Positions 25,962 to 35,862 of a stretch of DNA of 64,000 bases are shown here, piece after piece (position 1 is the first letter of the stretch; each line of letters opens with the position of its first letter). Below the pieces are notes generated by a model. That model searched no databases, was not told the DNA's origin, and worked only from the letters and a program-made list of their open reading frames with translations. Origin of the DNA: Kineosporia rhizophila (GTDB taxonomy: Bacteria > Actinomycetota > Actinomycetes > Actinomycetales > Kineosporiaceae); assembly GCF_021277265.1 (NCBI RefSeq), contig NZ_JAJSOH010000005.1, positions 62,001-126,000 on the forward strand, written 5' to 3'. A program made the translations under genes and the position numbers.

Positions 25962-27289
25962 AACGCTATTGGGCACCGCACGCCTGGCTCCCGAGCGGGA
26001 TGGCCGCCTCGGTGAGGATCTCGGTCGAACCGGGCGGAACGATCGCAGCGCTCGAGAGCGGGGTCGCGGCCGACGCCGGCGACGAGCGCCTGCCGGGCGT
26101 GGTGCTGCCCGGACTGGCGAATGCCCATTCGCACGCCTTCCACCGGGCTCTGCGGGGCCGTACGCACGCCGACGGCGGATCGTTCTGGACCTGGCGCACG
26201 GTCATGTACGACGTGGCCCAGAAGCTCGATCCGGACTCGTACCTGGCTCTGGCCCGGGCCGTCTACGCCGAGATGGCCCTGGCCGGCATCACCACCGTGG
26301 GCGAGTTCCACTACTTGCACCACGACCGCAACGGCCGGCGCTATGCCGACCCGAACGCGATGGGCGAGGCGCTGCGTCAGGCCGCGGCCGATGCGGGTAT
26401 CCGGATCACTCTGCTCGACACCTGCTACCTGGCCGGCGGTCTGACAGCCGATGGCTACACCGAACTCAACGACGTACAGCAGCGTTTCGGTGACGGAGAT
26501 GCCGAAGCCTGGGCCGAACGGGTCTCCTCGCTCCGGCCTTCGGCCGGGATGCGGGTCGGCGCGGCAATTCATTCGGTCCGGGCGGTGCCGCGTGATCAGC
26601 TGGGTGCCGTGGCGGCTTTCACACGTATGGACGAGGGGCGCGACGCCCCGCTGCATGTGCACCTTTCCGAGCAACCGGCTGAGAACCAGGCCTGCCTGGA
26701 CCGGTACGGGCTCACGCCCACCGGGCTACTGAAGGATGCCGGCGTTCTGGGACCACAGACGTCCCTTGTTCATGCCACCCACCTGACCGACACTGACATC
26801 AAAGACCTGAGTGGCACTTTCGCCTGTTTCTGCCCGACCACCGAGCGGGACCTGGCCGACGGGATCGGACCGGCGCGGGCCCTGGCCGAGGCCGGGGCAA
26901 CGCTCACCCTGGGCAGCGACCAGCACGCCGTGATCGACCTCTTCGAAGAGGCCCGCGCCCTGGAGATGCATGAACGGCTCAGCACCCTCCAGCGCGGCCG
27001 CTTCTCCCCCGACCAACTGCTCACCGCCCTGACCGAGAGCGGCCAGCGCAGCCTGGGTTGGCCGGAACTGGGCCAGATCCGGGTGGGTGCCCCGGCCGAC
27101 CTGGTCGCCGTACGCCTGGACTCGGTGCGCACCGCCGGCAGCGCCCCCGAGCAGATCACCCTGAGCGCCACCGCCCCCGACGTCGACACCGTGCTGGTCG
27201 GCGGGGAGGTCGTGGTCAGCCAGGGCCGACACCGGCTCGGCGACGTGGGCGCGCTGCTCACCGACGCCCTCGAAACACTCCACGCCTGA
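25958..27289 (+). CDS. hutF: Formimidoylglutamate deiminase
   Basis: A 443-residue amidohydrolase-superfamily enzyme that converts N-formimino-L-glutamate to N-formylglutamate and ammonia. Metal motif NAHSHAFHRALRGR, the segment GEFHYLHHDRNGRRY, the HLSEQPAENQAC loop and TLGSDQHAVIDLFEE with the conserved Asp are specific for HutF. It overlaps the upstream M20 gene by four bases. Its presence means the histidine route here goes by the two-step deiminase/deformylase branch and not by HutG formiminoglutamase. Confidence 0.93.
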   Translation: MKRYWAPHAWLPSGMAASVRISVEPGGTIAALESGVAADAGDERLPGVVLPGLANAHSHAFHRALRGRTHADGGSFWTWRTVMYDVAQKLDPDSYLALARAVYAEMALAGITTVGEFHYLHHDRNGRRYADPNAMGEALRQAAADAGIRITLLDTCYLAGGLTADGYTELNDVQQRFGDGDAEAWAERVSSLRPSAGMRVGAAIHSVRAVPRDQLGAVAAFTRMDEGRDAPLHVHLSEQPAENQACLDRYGLTPTGLLKDAGVLGPQTSLVHATHLTDTDIKDLSGTFACFCPTTERDLADGIGPARALAEAGATLTLGSDQHAVIDLFEEARALEMHERLSTLQRGRFSPDQLLTALTESGQRSLGWPELGQIRVGAPADLVAVRLDSVRTAGSAPEQITLSATAPDVDTVLVGGEVVVSQGRHRLGDVGALLTDALETLHA

Positions 27290-27301
27290 GAGGATCCACC
27301 T

Positions 27302-28513
27302 GTGAGTCACCTGGTCACCGGGATCGCTTCGCTCGTCACCAACGATCCGGCGATCGGCGACGGCTCGGCGCTCGGCCTGGTCGAGAACGCCGCCGTAGTG
27401 GTCGAGGGCGACCGCATCGCCTGGGTCGGCAGTGCCGCCCAGGCGCCCGCGACCGACTCCGTCACCGATCTCCAGGGGCGGGCGGTCGTCCCGGGTTTCG
27501 TCGACTCGCACTCGCATCTGGTGTTCGCCGGTGACCGGGCCGCCGAGTTCAGCGCCCGGATGACCGGCGAGCCCTACACCGGCGGCGGAATCGCCACCAC
27601 GATGGCCGCGACCCGGGCGGCCAGCGACGAGGAACTGGTCACCCACGTCCGCGAACTGGTGGCCGAGATGCGCGCGCAGGGCACCACCACGGTCGAGATC
27701 AAGAGCGGCTACGGGCTCGACGTGGCCGAGGAGGCCCGCGCGCTGCGGATCGCGGCGCAGGTCACTTCCGAGGTGACTTTCCTGGGCGCGCACGTGGTTC
27801 CACCCTCGATGCGGGACCGGCGACAGGACTACGTGGAGATGGTGAGCGGGCCGATGCTGCAGGCCTGCGCCCCCTATGCGCGCTGGGCCGACGTGTTCTG
27901 CGAACCGGCCAGCGCCTACGCCTTCGACGGCGACGAGACCCGCACCGTTCTGAAGGCCTGTGCGGCAGCCGGTCTGGAACTTCGGGTGCACGGCAACCAG
28001 CTCTCCGCGGGCCCCGGTGTGCAGATCGCCACCGAGCTCGACGCGGCCAGTGTCGACCACTGCACCCATCTGACCGAAGACGACGTGGCCGCGCTCGGGG
28101 CCGCCGGCCACCTCATCGATCCTGAGAACCCCTCGACCGGAACCGTTGCCACCCTGCTTCCGGGGGTCGAGTTCTCCACCCGCTCGCCCTACCCGGACGC
28201 CCGGCGCCTGATCGCCGCGGGCGCGGTGATCGGCCTGGCCAGCGACTGCAACCCGGGCTCGTGCTTCACCTCGTCGATGCCGCTGGTGATCGCCCTGGCG
28301 GTGCGGGAGATGAACATGACCCCGGCCGAGGCTCTCTGGTCGGCCACGCTCGGCGGTGCAATCGCCCTGCGGCGCAACGACATCGGCCGGATCCGGGTGG
28401 GATCCCGGGCCGACCTGACCGTGCTCGAGGCCCCCTCGTACCTGCACCTGGCCTACCGGCCGGGGGTGCCGCTGGCCCGGACCCTGGAACTCGCGGGCCA
28501 GGACAGGGCCTAG
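27302..28513 (+). CDS. hutI: Imidazolonepropionase
   Basis: A 403-residue amidohydrolase that opens the imidazolone ring to give formiminoglutamate. Metal motif [29 protein letters not shown] and SDCNPGSC are characteristic. It starts at a GTG 12 bp after hutF, with GAGAGGAT ahead. Its last codons overlap the end of the convergent acetyltransferase gene by four bases. Confidence 0.95.
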   Translation: MSHLVTGIASLVTNDPAIGDGSALGLVENAAVVVEGDRIAWVGSAAQAPATDSVTDLQGRAVVPGFVDSHSHLVFAGDRAAEFSARMTGEPYTGGGIATTMAATRAASDEELVTHVRELVAEMRAQGTTTVEIKSGYGLDVAEEARALRIAAQVTSEVTFLGAHVVPPSMRDRRQDYVEMVSGPMLQACAPYARWADVFCEPASAYAFDGDETRTVLKACAAAGLELRVHGNQLSAGPGVQIATELDAASVDHCTHLTEDDVAALGAAGHLIDPENPSTGTVATLLPGVEFSTRSPYPDARRLIAAGAVIGLASDCNPGSCFTSSMPLVIALAVREMNMTPAEALWSATLGGAIALRRNDIGRIRVGSRADLTVLEAPSYLHLAYRPGVPLARTLELAGQDRA

Positions 28514-29064
28514 GAACGGCCGGCGAACCAGTCGGGGTTGAGGCGCTGGAACATGATGTGGTCCTGCCACTCGCCGTCGATCCGCAGGAACTTCGGCGCC
28601 CGGCCGATCCGCTCGAAGCCGTTCTTCTCCAGGACCCGCTGCGAGCGCACGTTGTGCACCAGCGTGTTCGCCCCGACCCGGTGCAGGTTCAGGGTGCGGA
28701 AGGAGATCGTCACCACCGCCTCCACGGCGATGGTGGCGACCCCCTTGCCGCCGGCCGACTCCGCGACCCAGTAACCGACGTCCCCCGACTGCAGGGATCC
28801 ACGGACGATGTTGTTGACGTTGATCCGGCCCACCAGTTCTCCGTGGCGCAGGATCGCGCACGGCAGGTGCACCCCGCCCGAGTACAGGAGAAGGGCGTCG
28901 TCGATGATCCGGCGCTGCCCTTCGACGGTGAAGTACTCCTCGTCGCGGATCGGTTCCCACTGGCTCAGCCACTGCCGGTTGGCCTGCAGGACCCGGGCGA
29001 GCGGCTCGGCGTCCTCCTCGCGCAGGATGCGGATGACCACGCCGGTGTCCCGAGAAGAGCTCAC
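28510..29064 (-). CDS. GNAT-family acetyltransferase (RimJ/RimL-like)
   Basis: A 184-residue N-acetyltransferase: [16 protein letters not shown] at the start, the acetyl-CoA loop region [20 protein letters not shown] (about residues 95-115) and the RimL-type [17 protein letters not shown]. The family acetylates ribosomal-protein N-termini, amino acids or antibiotics; no specific substrate is indicated. Start GTG. It overlaps the 3' end of hutI tail to tail. Confidence 0.85.
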   Translation of the reverse strand: MSSSRDTGVVIRILREEDAEPLARVLQANRQWLSQWEPIRDEEYFTVEGQRRIIDDALLLYSGGVHLPCAILRHGELVGRINVNNIVRGSLQSGDVGYWVAESAGGKGVATIAVEAVVTISFRTLNLHRVGANTLVHNVRSQRVLEKNGFERIGRAPKFLRIDGEWQDHIMFQRLNPDWFAGRS

Positions 29065-29091
29065 GGGCTCAGCGTAGATCCGCGCCCTGGG

Positions 29092-30135
29092 TCAGTCTGC
29101 CGGACCCAGGTTCACGACCTGGCCGGTGCGGGCGCTGCGCCGGGCCGCGTCCAGCACCTCCATCGAGGCGATCGCGTCGCGCGGGTCGACCGGCACCTCG
29201 CCCTCGCCCCGCACCGCGGCGGCGAACGCCGGGTAGTACGTGTCCCAGCTCCCCCGCTCGGTGGGGACCGGGGTGCCCGCGTCACCGCGGTACAGGCGCC
29301 CGTAGTTCTCCTCCGGCTCCACACCCCACCGGTCGGCGGCGGTGGCCGGGTTGAGCCCTTCGATCAGCAGGGCCTCCTGCCCCTCCATGGGCTCGGTCAG
29401 CACGAACGAGCCGCGGCTGCCGCTGACCCGGTAGCGGGGACCCGGCGCGCCCTCGACCCAGTTGCCGATCAGGTGGCTCCGGACGCCGCCGGTGTGCTGG
29501 ACGGCCACGAAGAAGCGGGAGTCGAGCCGGCCCTCCTCGGTGGTGTCCAGTTCGGCGTACACCGAGGCGGCCGGGCCGAACAGGTACAGGGCCTGGTCGA
29601 CGAGGTGGCTGCCGAAGTCGCGCAGGATCCCGCCACCGGCCGCGGGCGGGGTGCCCTGCGGGTCGAAGCGCTCGAAGCGGGACTCGAAGCGGAACACCTC
29701 GCCGAGCTCACCGGTCTCGACCAGCTTCTTCACGGTGAGCAGGTCGGCGTCCCAGCGGCGGTTCTGGTACGGCGAGAGCTTCACGCCGGCCTTCTCGGCG
29801 GCCTCCACCACGGCCCGGGCGTCGGCCGCGTCCAGGGCGAAGGGCTTGTCGCAGGCCACGGCCAGGCCCAGCTCGATCGCCTCGAGCATCAGCGGCACGT
29901 GGGTGGGGGCCGGGGTGGAGATGGCCACCGCCTGGGCACCAGAGGCCTTCAGCTCGCCCAGCGAGGCGAAGGTGGGCACGCCGGGGTAGAGCTCGGCCAC
30001 CTCGGCCTGCCGCTGCGCCGAGGTGGTGACCACCCCGGCGAACTGCACGCCGGGGGCGGCCGCCAGCAGTGGGGCGTGGAAGTACTTCCCGCCGAAACCG
30101 AACCCGACCAGACCGATCTTCACGTCATCCGTCAC
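29092..30135 (-). CDS. Gfo/Idh/MocA-family NAD(P)-dependent oxidoreductase
   Basis: About 347 residues. The N-terminal Rossmann fold reads KIGLVGFGFGGKYFHAPLL, the family EKP-type motif is CDKPFALDAADA, and a C-terminal alpha/beta domain contains GGGILRDFGSHLVDQALYLF with the conserved D-x-x-H. Members oxidise sugars, inositols or related polyols. I start at the GTG at 30135, since the upstream 29 codons do not fit the fold. It lies 27 bp upstream of the acetyltransferase gene on the same strand and may share its transcript. Confidence 0.85.
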   Translation of the reverse strand: MTDDVKIGLVGFGFGGKYFHAPLLAAAPGVQFAGVVTTSAQRQAEVAELYPGVPTFASLGELKASGAQAVAISTPAPTHVPLMLEAIELGLAVACDKPFALDAADARAVVEAAEKAGVKLSPYQNRRWDADLLTVKKLVETGELGEVFRFESRFERFDPQGTPPAAGGGILRDFGSHLVDQALYLFGPAASVYAELDTTEEGRLDSRFFVAVQHTGGVRSHLIGNWVEGAPGPRYRVSGSRGSFVLTEPMEGQEALLIEGLNPATAADRWGVEPEENYGRLYRGDAGTPVPTERGSWDTYYPAFAAAVRGEGEVPVDPRDAIASMEVLDAARRSARTGQVVNLGPAD

Positions 30136-30323
30136 GGGGCTGATCGTATGCACACCCCCCTGCCGGGCGTCGGTTCGGCTCTCGGAGAACACCGGAAGCG
30201 GGCCCGGTGCGGCCGGGTTCATCCGGTTGTGGGGCTGAGCCGGGCGGGAATCACGACGCGCGAATTGTCGGTGGTGCCAGGTACGGTCGGCTGCGACGGT
30301 CCGGGTCCGAGAGGGGGGCGGTA

Positions 30324-32483
30324 ATGAGTGTCAGTGAACGGCCTGCTGGTCCGGCCGCCCCTGGTGGTGGGGGTGTGCGGGGGCACGGTCATGCCGGCCG
30401 CCATCCCGGTGCCACCGTGGCCGAGGCCGCCGCCGGGCTGCGCGAGGCCGCGGCCGACCGGGCTCTGCTGCGCCGGGTGGTCGCGCTGTTCCGCCCCTAC
30501 CGCCGCCGGGTGCTGCTGGTCGGCGCGCTCATCCTGGTCACCGCCGGGCTCGGGGTGGCCAACCCGCTGCTGATCCGCGAGATCTTCGACAAGGCCCTGT
30601 TCGTGCCGGGCGGGCCGGACATCCCGCTCCTGGTCACCCTGTCGGCGATCATGATCGCCATCCCGGCCGTCTCCAGCGCCCTCGGGGTGTGGCAGGCCTA
30701 CCAGACCAACTACGTGGGCCAGCAGATCATGCGGGACCTGCGCGGCCGGCTGTTCAGCCACCTGCAGAGCCTGTCGCTGCGGTTCTTCACCGGCACCCGC
30801 ACCGGCGAGATCCAGAGCCGCCTGCAGAACGACGTGGGCGGCCTGCAGAACGTCATCACCGACACGGCCAGCACCCTGCTCAGCAACAGCGTCATCCTGA
30901 TCTCCACGCTGATCGCCATGTTCGTGCTGTCCTGGCAGCTCACCCTGCTCTCCCTGGTGATGCTGCCGCTGTTCGTCTGGCTCACCGGCCGGGTCGGGCG
31001 GATCCGGCGCAGCATCACCGGCCGCACCCAGGCCGCTCTGGCCGAGATGAGCGCGATCACGCAGGAGTCGCTGTCGGTCTCGGGGGTGCTGCTGGCCAAG
31101 GTCTTCGGCCGGCAGGACCGCGACGCCGATCGCTACCACCGGCAGAACGAGAAGCTGGCCGACCTGCAGGTGCGCCAGCAGATCGTCGGCCGGGCCTTCT
31201 TCGCCGTGGTCTCCACCTTCTTCTCGATCACCCCGGTGCTGGTCTACCTGGTGGCCGGGTTCCAGCTGTCCAACGGCAGCGGCCCCAGCGCGGGCACGAT
31301 CATCGCCTTCACCACGCTGCAGTCCCGGCTGTTCATGCCGATCGGTCAGGTGCTGCAGACCTCCACCGAGGTCTCCAGCAGCCTGGCCCTGTTCTCCCGG
31401 GTGTTCGGCTACCTGGATCTGCGGGCCGAGATCGTCGAGCCGCCGAACGCCCGCAGGCTCGCCCCCGAAGAGATCCGGGGCGAGGTGCGGCTGGAAGACG
31501 TCTGGTTCAGTTATGTCCCGGCCGAACCGACCGAAGCCGGCGAGGGTGACGGCTCCGACCTGGGCGGGCGCGGTCCTTCCACCCTGGCCGAGCGCAGCGG
31601 CCCCGAACGCAGCGCTGCTGATGACGGCGGTTTCCCACGAGCCGCTGACCCGCTGTTCCCCATAGCCGGCAGCACCCCGCCCGATTCACCCGCCGACACC
31701 TCCAGCACCCGCCGCTGGGCCCTGCGCGGCCTCGACCTCACGGTGCACCCGGGCCAACTGGCGGCCGTGGTGGGGGCCAGCGGCGCCGGCAAGACCACCC
31801 TCAGCTACCTGGTCCCCCGCCTCTACGACGTGGTCTCCGGCGCGGTCCGCCTCGACGGCCACGACGTGCGCGACCTCTCGCTCGACACCCTGGCCGACAC
31901 GATCGGCATGGTCACGCAGGAGACCTACCTCTTCCACGCCACCGTTCGGGACAACCTCGCCTACGCCCGGCCCGAGGCCACCGACGAAGAGGTGGTCGCC
32001 GCGGCCCGCGCCGCCTTCATCCACGAGCGCATCCTCGAGCTGGAGAACGGCTACGACACGATCGTCGGCGAACGCGGTTACCGGCTCTCCGGCGGCGAGA
32101 AACAACGCCTCGCCATCGCCCGCGTGCTGCTCAAGAACCCCCGCGTCCTGGTGCTCGACGAGGCCACCAGCGCCCTCGACACGGTCAGCGAGCGCCGCGT
32201 CCAGGCCGCCCTGGAACCCCTGATGGCCGGTCGCACCACCATCGCCATCGCCCACCGCCTCTCCACCATCCGCTCGGCCGACGTCATCTTCGTGATCGAC
32301 GCCGGCCAGGTGATCGAGCAGGGCACCCACGAGAGCCTGCTGGCCCTCGACGGCGCCTACGCCCGGCTCTACGAGCAGCAGTTCGGCGGCGGCCTGGTCG
32401 AGGCCCGCACCGCCGACGGCTTCCAGCTGAGCGACGGGCGGGTGCTGGAGACGGGGAGCAGTCGGGGCCGGGCCGAAAGCTAG
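30324..32483 (+). CDS. ABC exporter, fused membrane and ATPase domains
   Basis: A 719-residue half-transporter of the MsbA/multidrug class. Six helices span residues about 55-340. The ATPase domain carries Walker A GASGAGKTT, signature LSGGEKQR and Walker B VLVLDEATSALD. Between the first beta strand of the ATPase domain (VWFSY) and the next (ALRGLDL) there is an insertion of about 65 residues rich in Gly, Glu, Pro and Ser (bases roughly 31507-31710), unusual for this class. The substrate is unknown. The start at 30324 follows GAGAGGGGGG. Confidence 0.85.
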   Translation: MSVSERPAGPAAPGGGGVRGHGHAGRHPGATVAEAAAGLREAAADRALLRRVVALFRPYRRRVLLVGALILVTAGLGVANPLLIREIFDKALFVPGGPDIPLLVTLSAIMIAIPAVSSALGVWQAYQTNYVGQQIMRDLRGRLFSHLQSLSLRFFTGTRTGEIQSRLQNDVGGLQNVITDTASTLLSNSVILISTLIAMFVLSWQLTLLSLVMLPLFVWLTGRVGRIRRSITGRTQAALAEMSAITQESLSVSGVLLAKVFGRQDRDADRYHRQNEKLADLQVRQQIVGRAFFAVVSTFFSITPVLVYLVAGFQLSNGSGPSAGTIIAFTTLQSRLFMPIGQVLQTSTEVSSSLALFSRVFGYLDLRAEIVEPPNARRLAPEEIRGEVRLEDVWFSYVPAEPTEAGEGDGSDLGGRGPSTLAERSGPERSAADDGGFPRAADPLFPIAGSTPPDSPADTSSTRRWALRGLDLTVHPGQLAAVVGASGAGKTTLSYLVPRLYDVVSGAVRLDGHDVRDLSLDTLADTIGMVTQETYLFHATVRDNLAYARPEATDEEVVAAARAAFIHERILELENGYDTIVGERGYRLSGGEKQRLAIARVLLKNPRVLVLDEATSALDTVSERRVQAALEPLMAGRTTIAIAHRLSTIRSADVIFVIDAGQVIEQGTHESLLALDGAYARLYEQQFGGGLVEARTADGFQLSDGRVLETGSSRGRAES

Positions 32484-32534
32484 GAGGAAGGCTGCGGACC
32501 ATCCACCCATCGCAAGGGCAAGTGGCAATCCGCC

Positions 32535-32950
32535 CGCGCAGCCGACCTCTCCCGCGCAGCCACCCTTCTCCGCGCAGCCGCTCCCTTATGCAGCCATCTG
32601 CCCCACCCGGTCACCCGCCGAGCCCAGCCATCCCGTTCCACGCAGCCACCTGTCCCGCGCAGCCATCTGCCCTGCGTAGCCACCTCTCTCGCGCGGCCAT
32701 CTGCCCCGCGCAGCCACCTCTCGCAGCTATCTGTCCCGCGCAGCCACCTCTCCCGCGCAGCCACCTGTCCCGCGCAGCCAGTCAGCGCCCTTGGAGATGC
32801 CCAGCAGCAGGCAGACCAGGCCGACGGCCAGGCCGAGGGCGCCCACCTCTCCCACGCAGCCATCTGCCCCGCGTAGCCCACTCCCTCGCACACCTACCTG
32901 CCCCGCGGGCCACCCACCCCCGCCAGCCAACCTGACCGGCGCAGCAGCCG
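32535..32950. repeat. Degenerate 17-bp tandem-like repeat array
   Basis: Around 20 degenerate copies of a roughly 17-bp unit, best matched by GCGCAGCCACCTCTCCC and GCGCAGCCATCTGCCCC, fill most of the 475-bp space between the ABC exporter and the Rieske gene. The copies at 32735-32780 are nearly perfect and strictly 17 bp apart; outer copies are worn. A non-repeat island at about 32780-32842 interrupts the array; on the minus strand it would read as a hydrophobic GLAVGLVCLLLGI peptide. I see no supported gene here. Confidence 0.75.
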
Positions 32951-32958
32951 CAGGCGAC

Positions 32959-34080
32959 CTACTCGGCCAGCCGGGCCTGGACCCACTCGTGGAACTCGGC
33001 GATGTGGTGTTCGCTCGGGACCAGCACACCGCCGGCCCGGTAGGCGCGGGACGACATGCCGGGCTGGGTTACCTCGCAGGCCTCGAAGTCCTGGCGGTTC
33101 ACCCGGTCGAACAGCTCCACCGAGCGACTCAGGTCGGCGCCGGACTCGACCACCCCCGGCAGGTAGAGCCAGTCGCACTCGACCACGGTGCGGTCGACCG
33201 CCATCGGGTACATCCGGTGGAAGATGACGTGGTCCGGCACCAGGTTGATGAAGACCTGGGGGCGCACGGTGATGGCGTAGTAGCGGCGGTCGTGATCCTC
33301 GTCGACGCCCGGGATGCGCTCGTGACCGCCGGTGCCGTCGATGGTGAAAGCCTGCGCATCATCGCGGAACTCGGCGCCGTGACCGACGAAGGCCTGGGCC
33401 GCGTAACCCCCGGCGAACTCCGGCAGCATCTCGGTGAGCTCGGGGTGGATCGTGGCGCAGTGATAGCACTCCATGAAGTTCTCGATGATGAGCTTCCAGT
33501 TGGCCTTGACGTCGTAGGTGATGCGCCGGCCGACAGCCAGGTCGTCGACCTGCCAGCCGCCGATCACGCCCTCACCGCCCAGTCGCTCGTCGGCCGAGGC
33601 GATGACGTCGGTCTCGAAGGGGGGCGGCTCATCGGCCAGGCACACCCAGACGTAGCCCAGCCACTCGCGCAGATGCACGTTGATCAGGCCGTACTCGGTG
33701 CGGTCGATGTCCTGCATCTTGGTCAGGTTGGGCGCGGCCACGAGCTTGCCGTCCAAACCGTAAGTCCAGGCGTGGTACATGCATTGGATGTTGCGGCGCA
33801 GCTGCCCCTCCTCCGCGTTGCAGAGCCGGGCCCCGCGGTGCCGGCAGACGTTGAGGAAGGCCCGCACCTGCTGGTCCCGGCCGCGCAGGATGATCACGTT
33901 CTCCCGGCCGACCTGCTTGGTCACGAAGGCTCCGGGCTTGTCGAGCTCGGAGGAGCGGGCCGCGGCGAACCACATGCGCTCGAAGATCAGCTCCTGCTCG
34001 CGGGCGAACACCGCCGGATCGGCGTAGATGTTGCCGGGCAGCGTGGCCACGAGGCTCGGCGGCAGACTGACACTGGTCAT
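32959..34080 (-). CDS. Rieske-type oxygenase alpha subunit, probable glycine-betaine monooxygenase
   Basis: A 373-residue Rieske non-heme iron oxygenase. The [2Fe-2S] ligands are Cys79 and His81 (CRHRGARLC) and Cys100 and His103 (CMYHAW). The catalytic iron site is NFMECYHCATIHPEL (His207, His212), with Glu204 at the bridging position where most Rieske oxygenases have Asp, a feature known from the carnitine oxygenase CntA and related quaternary-amine enzymes. With choline/betaine genes on both sides, demethylation of glycine betaine to dimethylglycine is the likely reaction. The start at 34080 matches the family. Confidence 0.8.
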   Translation of the reverse strand: MTSVSLPPSLVATLPGNIYADPAVFAREQELIFERMWFAAARSSELDKPGAFVTKQVGRENVIILRGRDQQVRAFLNVCRHRGARLCNAEEGQLRRNIQCMYHAWTYGLDGKLVAAPNLTKMQDIDRTEYGLINVHLREWLGYVWVCLADEPPPFETDVIASADERLGGEGVIGGWQVDDLAVGRRITYDVKANWKLIIENFMECYHCATIHPELTEMLPEFAGGYAAQAFVGHGAEFRDDAQAFTIDGTGGHERIPGVDEDHDRRYYAITVRPQVFINLVPDHVIFHRMYPMAVDRTVVECDWLYLPGVVESGADLSRSVELFDRVNRQDFEACEVTQPGMSSRAYRAGGVLVPSEHHIAEFHEWVQARLAE

Positions 34081-34204
34081 GTCGAGCTCCAATCGAGAGG
34101 TTCCGAGCGCACCCATGATGACCGGGAATTGTTTCCCGCCCGTCACCACCACCGCATCGGTGCGGCCGGTCCCGGGAACTCGAGACCGGCCGTCCCACAA
34201 TTTG

Positions 34205-35449
34205 TTACGGAAGACGCTGGGCGAGCTCACGCCGCCAGCGCCCGAACACCTTCGGCTGGCCCACTCCGAAGACTCCCACCGGCTCGCCGCCCCGCCGGTA
34301 GATCACTGTGAAGGCCGGTCCGGTCAGATCGCCTTCTACCAGCTCGGTCTCGTCGCCGGGTTCGTGATGACCGGCGAACTGGAAGTTCTTGCCGTACTGC
34401 TCCGACCAGACGTAGGGCACCTTCATCGCAGGGGCGAGCGGCGGCGCCGGTACGCCGAGCAGCGCAGCTACGGCTCGCGTGGGGTGCTGGGCAGCATGAG
34501 TCCAGTGCTCCTGCCGCATGACCCGACCGGCGAACGGATGATGGACGGCGGTGCAGTCGCCGGTTGCGACCACACCGGGAAGCGCTGTGCGACCGTCTTC
34601 GTCGGTGAGCACGCCGCCCGCCAGACTTCCTTCTGGGCCGTGACCGACCAGTCCGGTTTCCTGCAGCCATTCGGTGTTCGGCTCGGACCCGATGCCCACC
34701 ACCACCACATCGGCCGGCAGCTCACGCCCGTCGGCCAGAACCACCCCGCCCACCCAGCCGGGCTCGTGCGGGTCCGGCGTGAGCGCCGAGACACCCACCC
34801 CGGTCAGAATTCTGACGCCGTTGGCCTCGTGCAGCGCAGCCATCGCCGCTCCGACCTCGACCCCGAGCGGACCGGCCAGAAGCGCCGGGGCCATCTCGAC
34901 CACGGTCACTTCGACCTCGAGACCGACTGCAGTAGAAGCAATCTCAGCACCGATGAACCCGCCCCCGACGACCACCAGCCGGGCTCCGGGCACCAGCTCC
35001 GCCTTGAGCGCGATCGCATCATCGAGCGTGCGCAGGGTGTGCACCCCGGAGAGCGGCTCGGGCGCGGGCAGCTTGCGCGCCCGGGCTCCGGTGGCGATCA
35101 CCACCCCGTCGGCCTTGAGCTCTTCGCTGTCCTGCAGACCGATGACCCAGCCCTGATCCTCGGCCGGCCTGAGCGACACCGCCCGCTGCCCCAGCCGCCA
35201 GTCCAGGTCCAGCTCGGCGTCGGTGGGCAGCCCCAGCGCGATCTTCGCCGGATCCCACTCACCGGCCAGGAAGGACTTGGACAGCGGCGGCCGGTCGTAC
35301 GGGTCGTGCTTCTCGTCCCCGACCAGGACGACGCGGCCGGTGAAGCCCAGTTCCCGAAGGGCCCGCGCCGACGACAGCCCGGCCAGCCCCGTCCCGACCA
35401 CAGCTACCACGGACATCGGCGGGGAGGGGCGTTCAGCCTGCTCGGTCAT
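34205..35449 (-). CDS. FAD-dependent ferredoxin reductase
   Basis: A 414-residue pyridine-nucleotide-disulfide-family reductase of the toluene-dioxygenase reductase type. There is an N-terminal FAD fold (VVAVVGTGLAGLSSARALRE), the PYDRPPLSK motif, a second dinucleotide fold (RLVVVGGGFIGAEIASTA) and ATGDCTAV near the FAD. It should pass electrons from NAD(P)H to the Rieske ferredoxin encoded 34 bp upstream, and so to the Rieske oxygenase 124 bp downstream. All three are on one strand and probably co-transcribed. Confidence 0.85.
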   Translation of the reverse strand: MTEQAERPSPPMSVVAVVGTGLAGLSSARALRELGFTGRVVLVGDEKHDPYDRPPLSKSFLAGEWDPAKIALGLPTDAELDLDWRLGQRAVSLRPAEDQGWVIGLQDSEELKADGVVIATGARARKLPAPEPLSGVHTLRTLDDAIALKAELVPGARLVVVGGGFIGAEIASTAVGLEVEVTVVEMAPALLAGPLGVEVGAAMAALHEANGVRILTGVGVSALTPDPHEPGWVGGVVLADGRELPADVVVVGIGSEPNTEWLQETGLVGHGPEGSLAGGVLTDEDGRTALPGVVATGDCTAVHHPFAGRVMRQEHWTHAAQHPTRAVAALLGVPAPPLAPAMKVPYVWSEQYGKNFQFAGHHEPGDETELVEGDLTGPAFTVIYRRGGEPVGVFGVGQPKVFGRWRRELAQRLP

Positions 35450-35483
35450 GGATCAGCTCCTGCGTCTGCGTGCCAGACGTGCC

Positions 35484-35813
35484 TCAGGCGACCGGCAGGT
35501 GGGCCGACCGCAGCTGCACGTACACATGTCCGTTCTCAATTACCACGGCATGTGTCCGCACCGGCACCCTTGCCGGGGGCCCGCTCGGCTGCCCGGTGCG
35601 CAGGTCGAAGCACGACGCGTGCAGAGGGCACTCGACCGCGCAGTCCTCCACGTAGCCGTCGGCCAGCGACGCATCCTGGTGGGTGCACGTATCGTCGATC
35701 GCGTAGTACTCGCCCTCGACGTGGAACACCGCCACCGGCACACCGTCCGGCCCGTGTTCGACCCGGACCGCTTCACCCTCGGGAATCTCCCCGACCGCAC
35801 AGACCCGGATCAC
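35484..35813 (-). CDS. Rieske [2Fe-2S] ferredoxin
   Basis: A 109-residue ferredoxin with cluster ligands in CTHQDASL and CPLHASCFD (two Cys, two His). It is the likely electron shuttle for the downstream oxygenase. I start at the GTG at 35813 (VIRVCAVGEIPEG), the usual N-terminus for the family; the frame is open further upstream. It is the first gene of the minus-strand oxygenase operon, divergent from an iclR gene. Confidence 0.85.
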   Translation of the reverse strand: MIRVCAVGEIPEGEAVRVEHGPDGVPVAVFHVEGEYYAIDDTCTHQDASLADGYVEDCAVECPLHASCFDLRTGQPSGPPARVPVRTHAVVIENGHVYVQLRSAHLPVA

Positions 35814-35862
35814 GGCAGGCCTCTTCTCACACGAAGGACTGGAGAGGAACTCGCTGACTTGT

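Noticed and set aside
32535-32950. CRISPR array
   Set aside because: Units abut without unique spacers, vary in sequence, and no cas genes are present.
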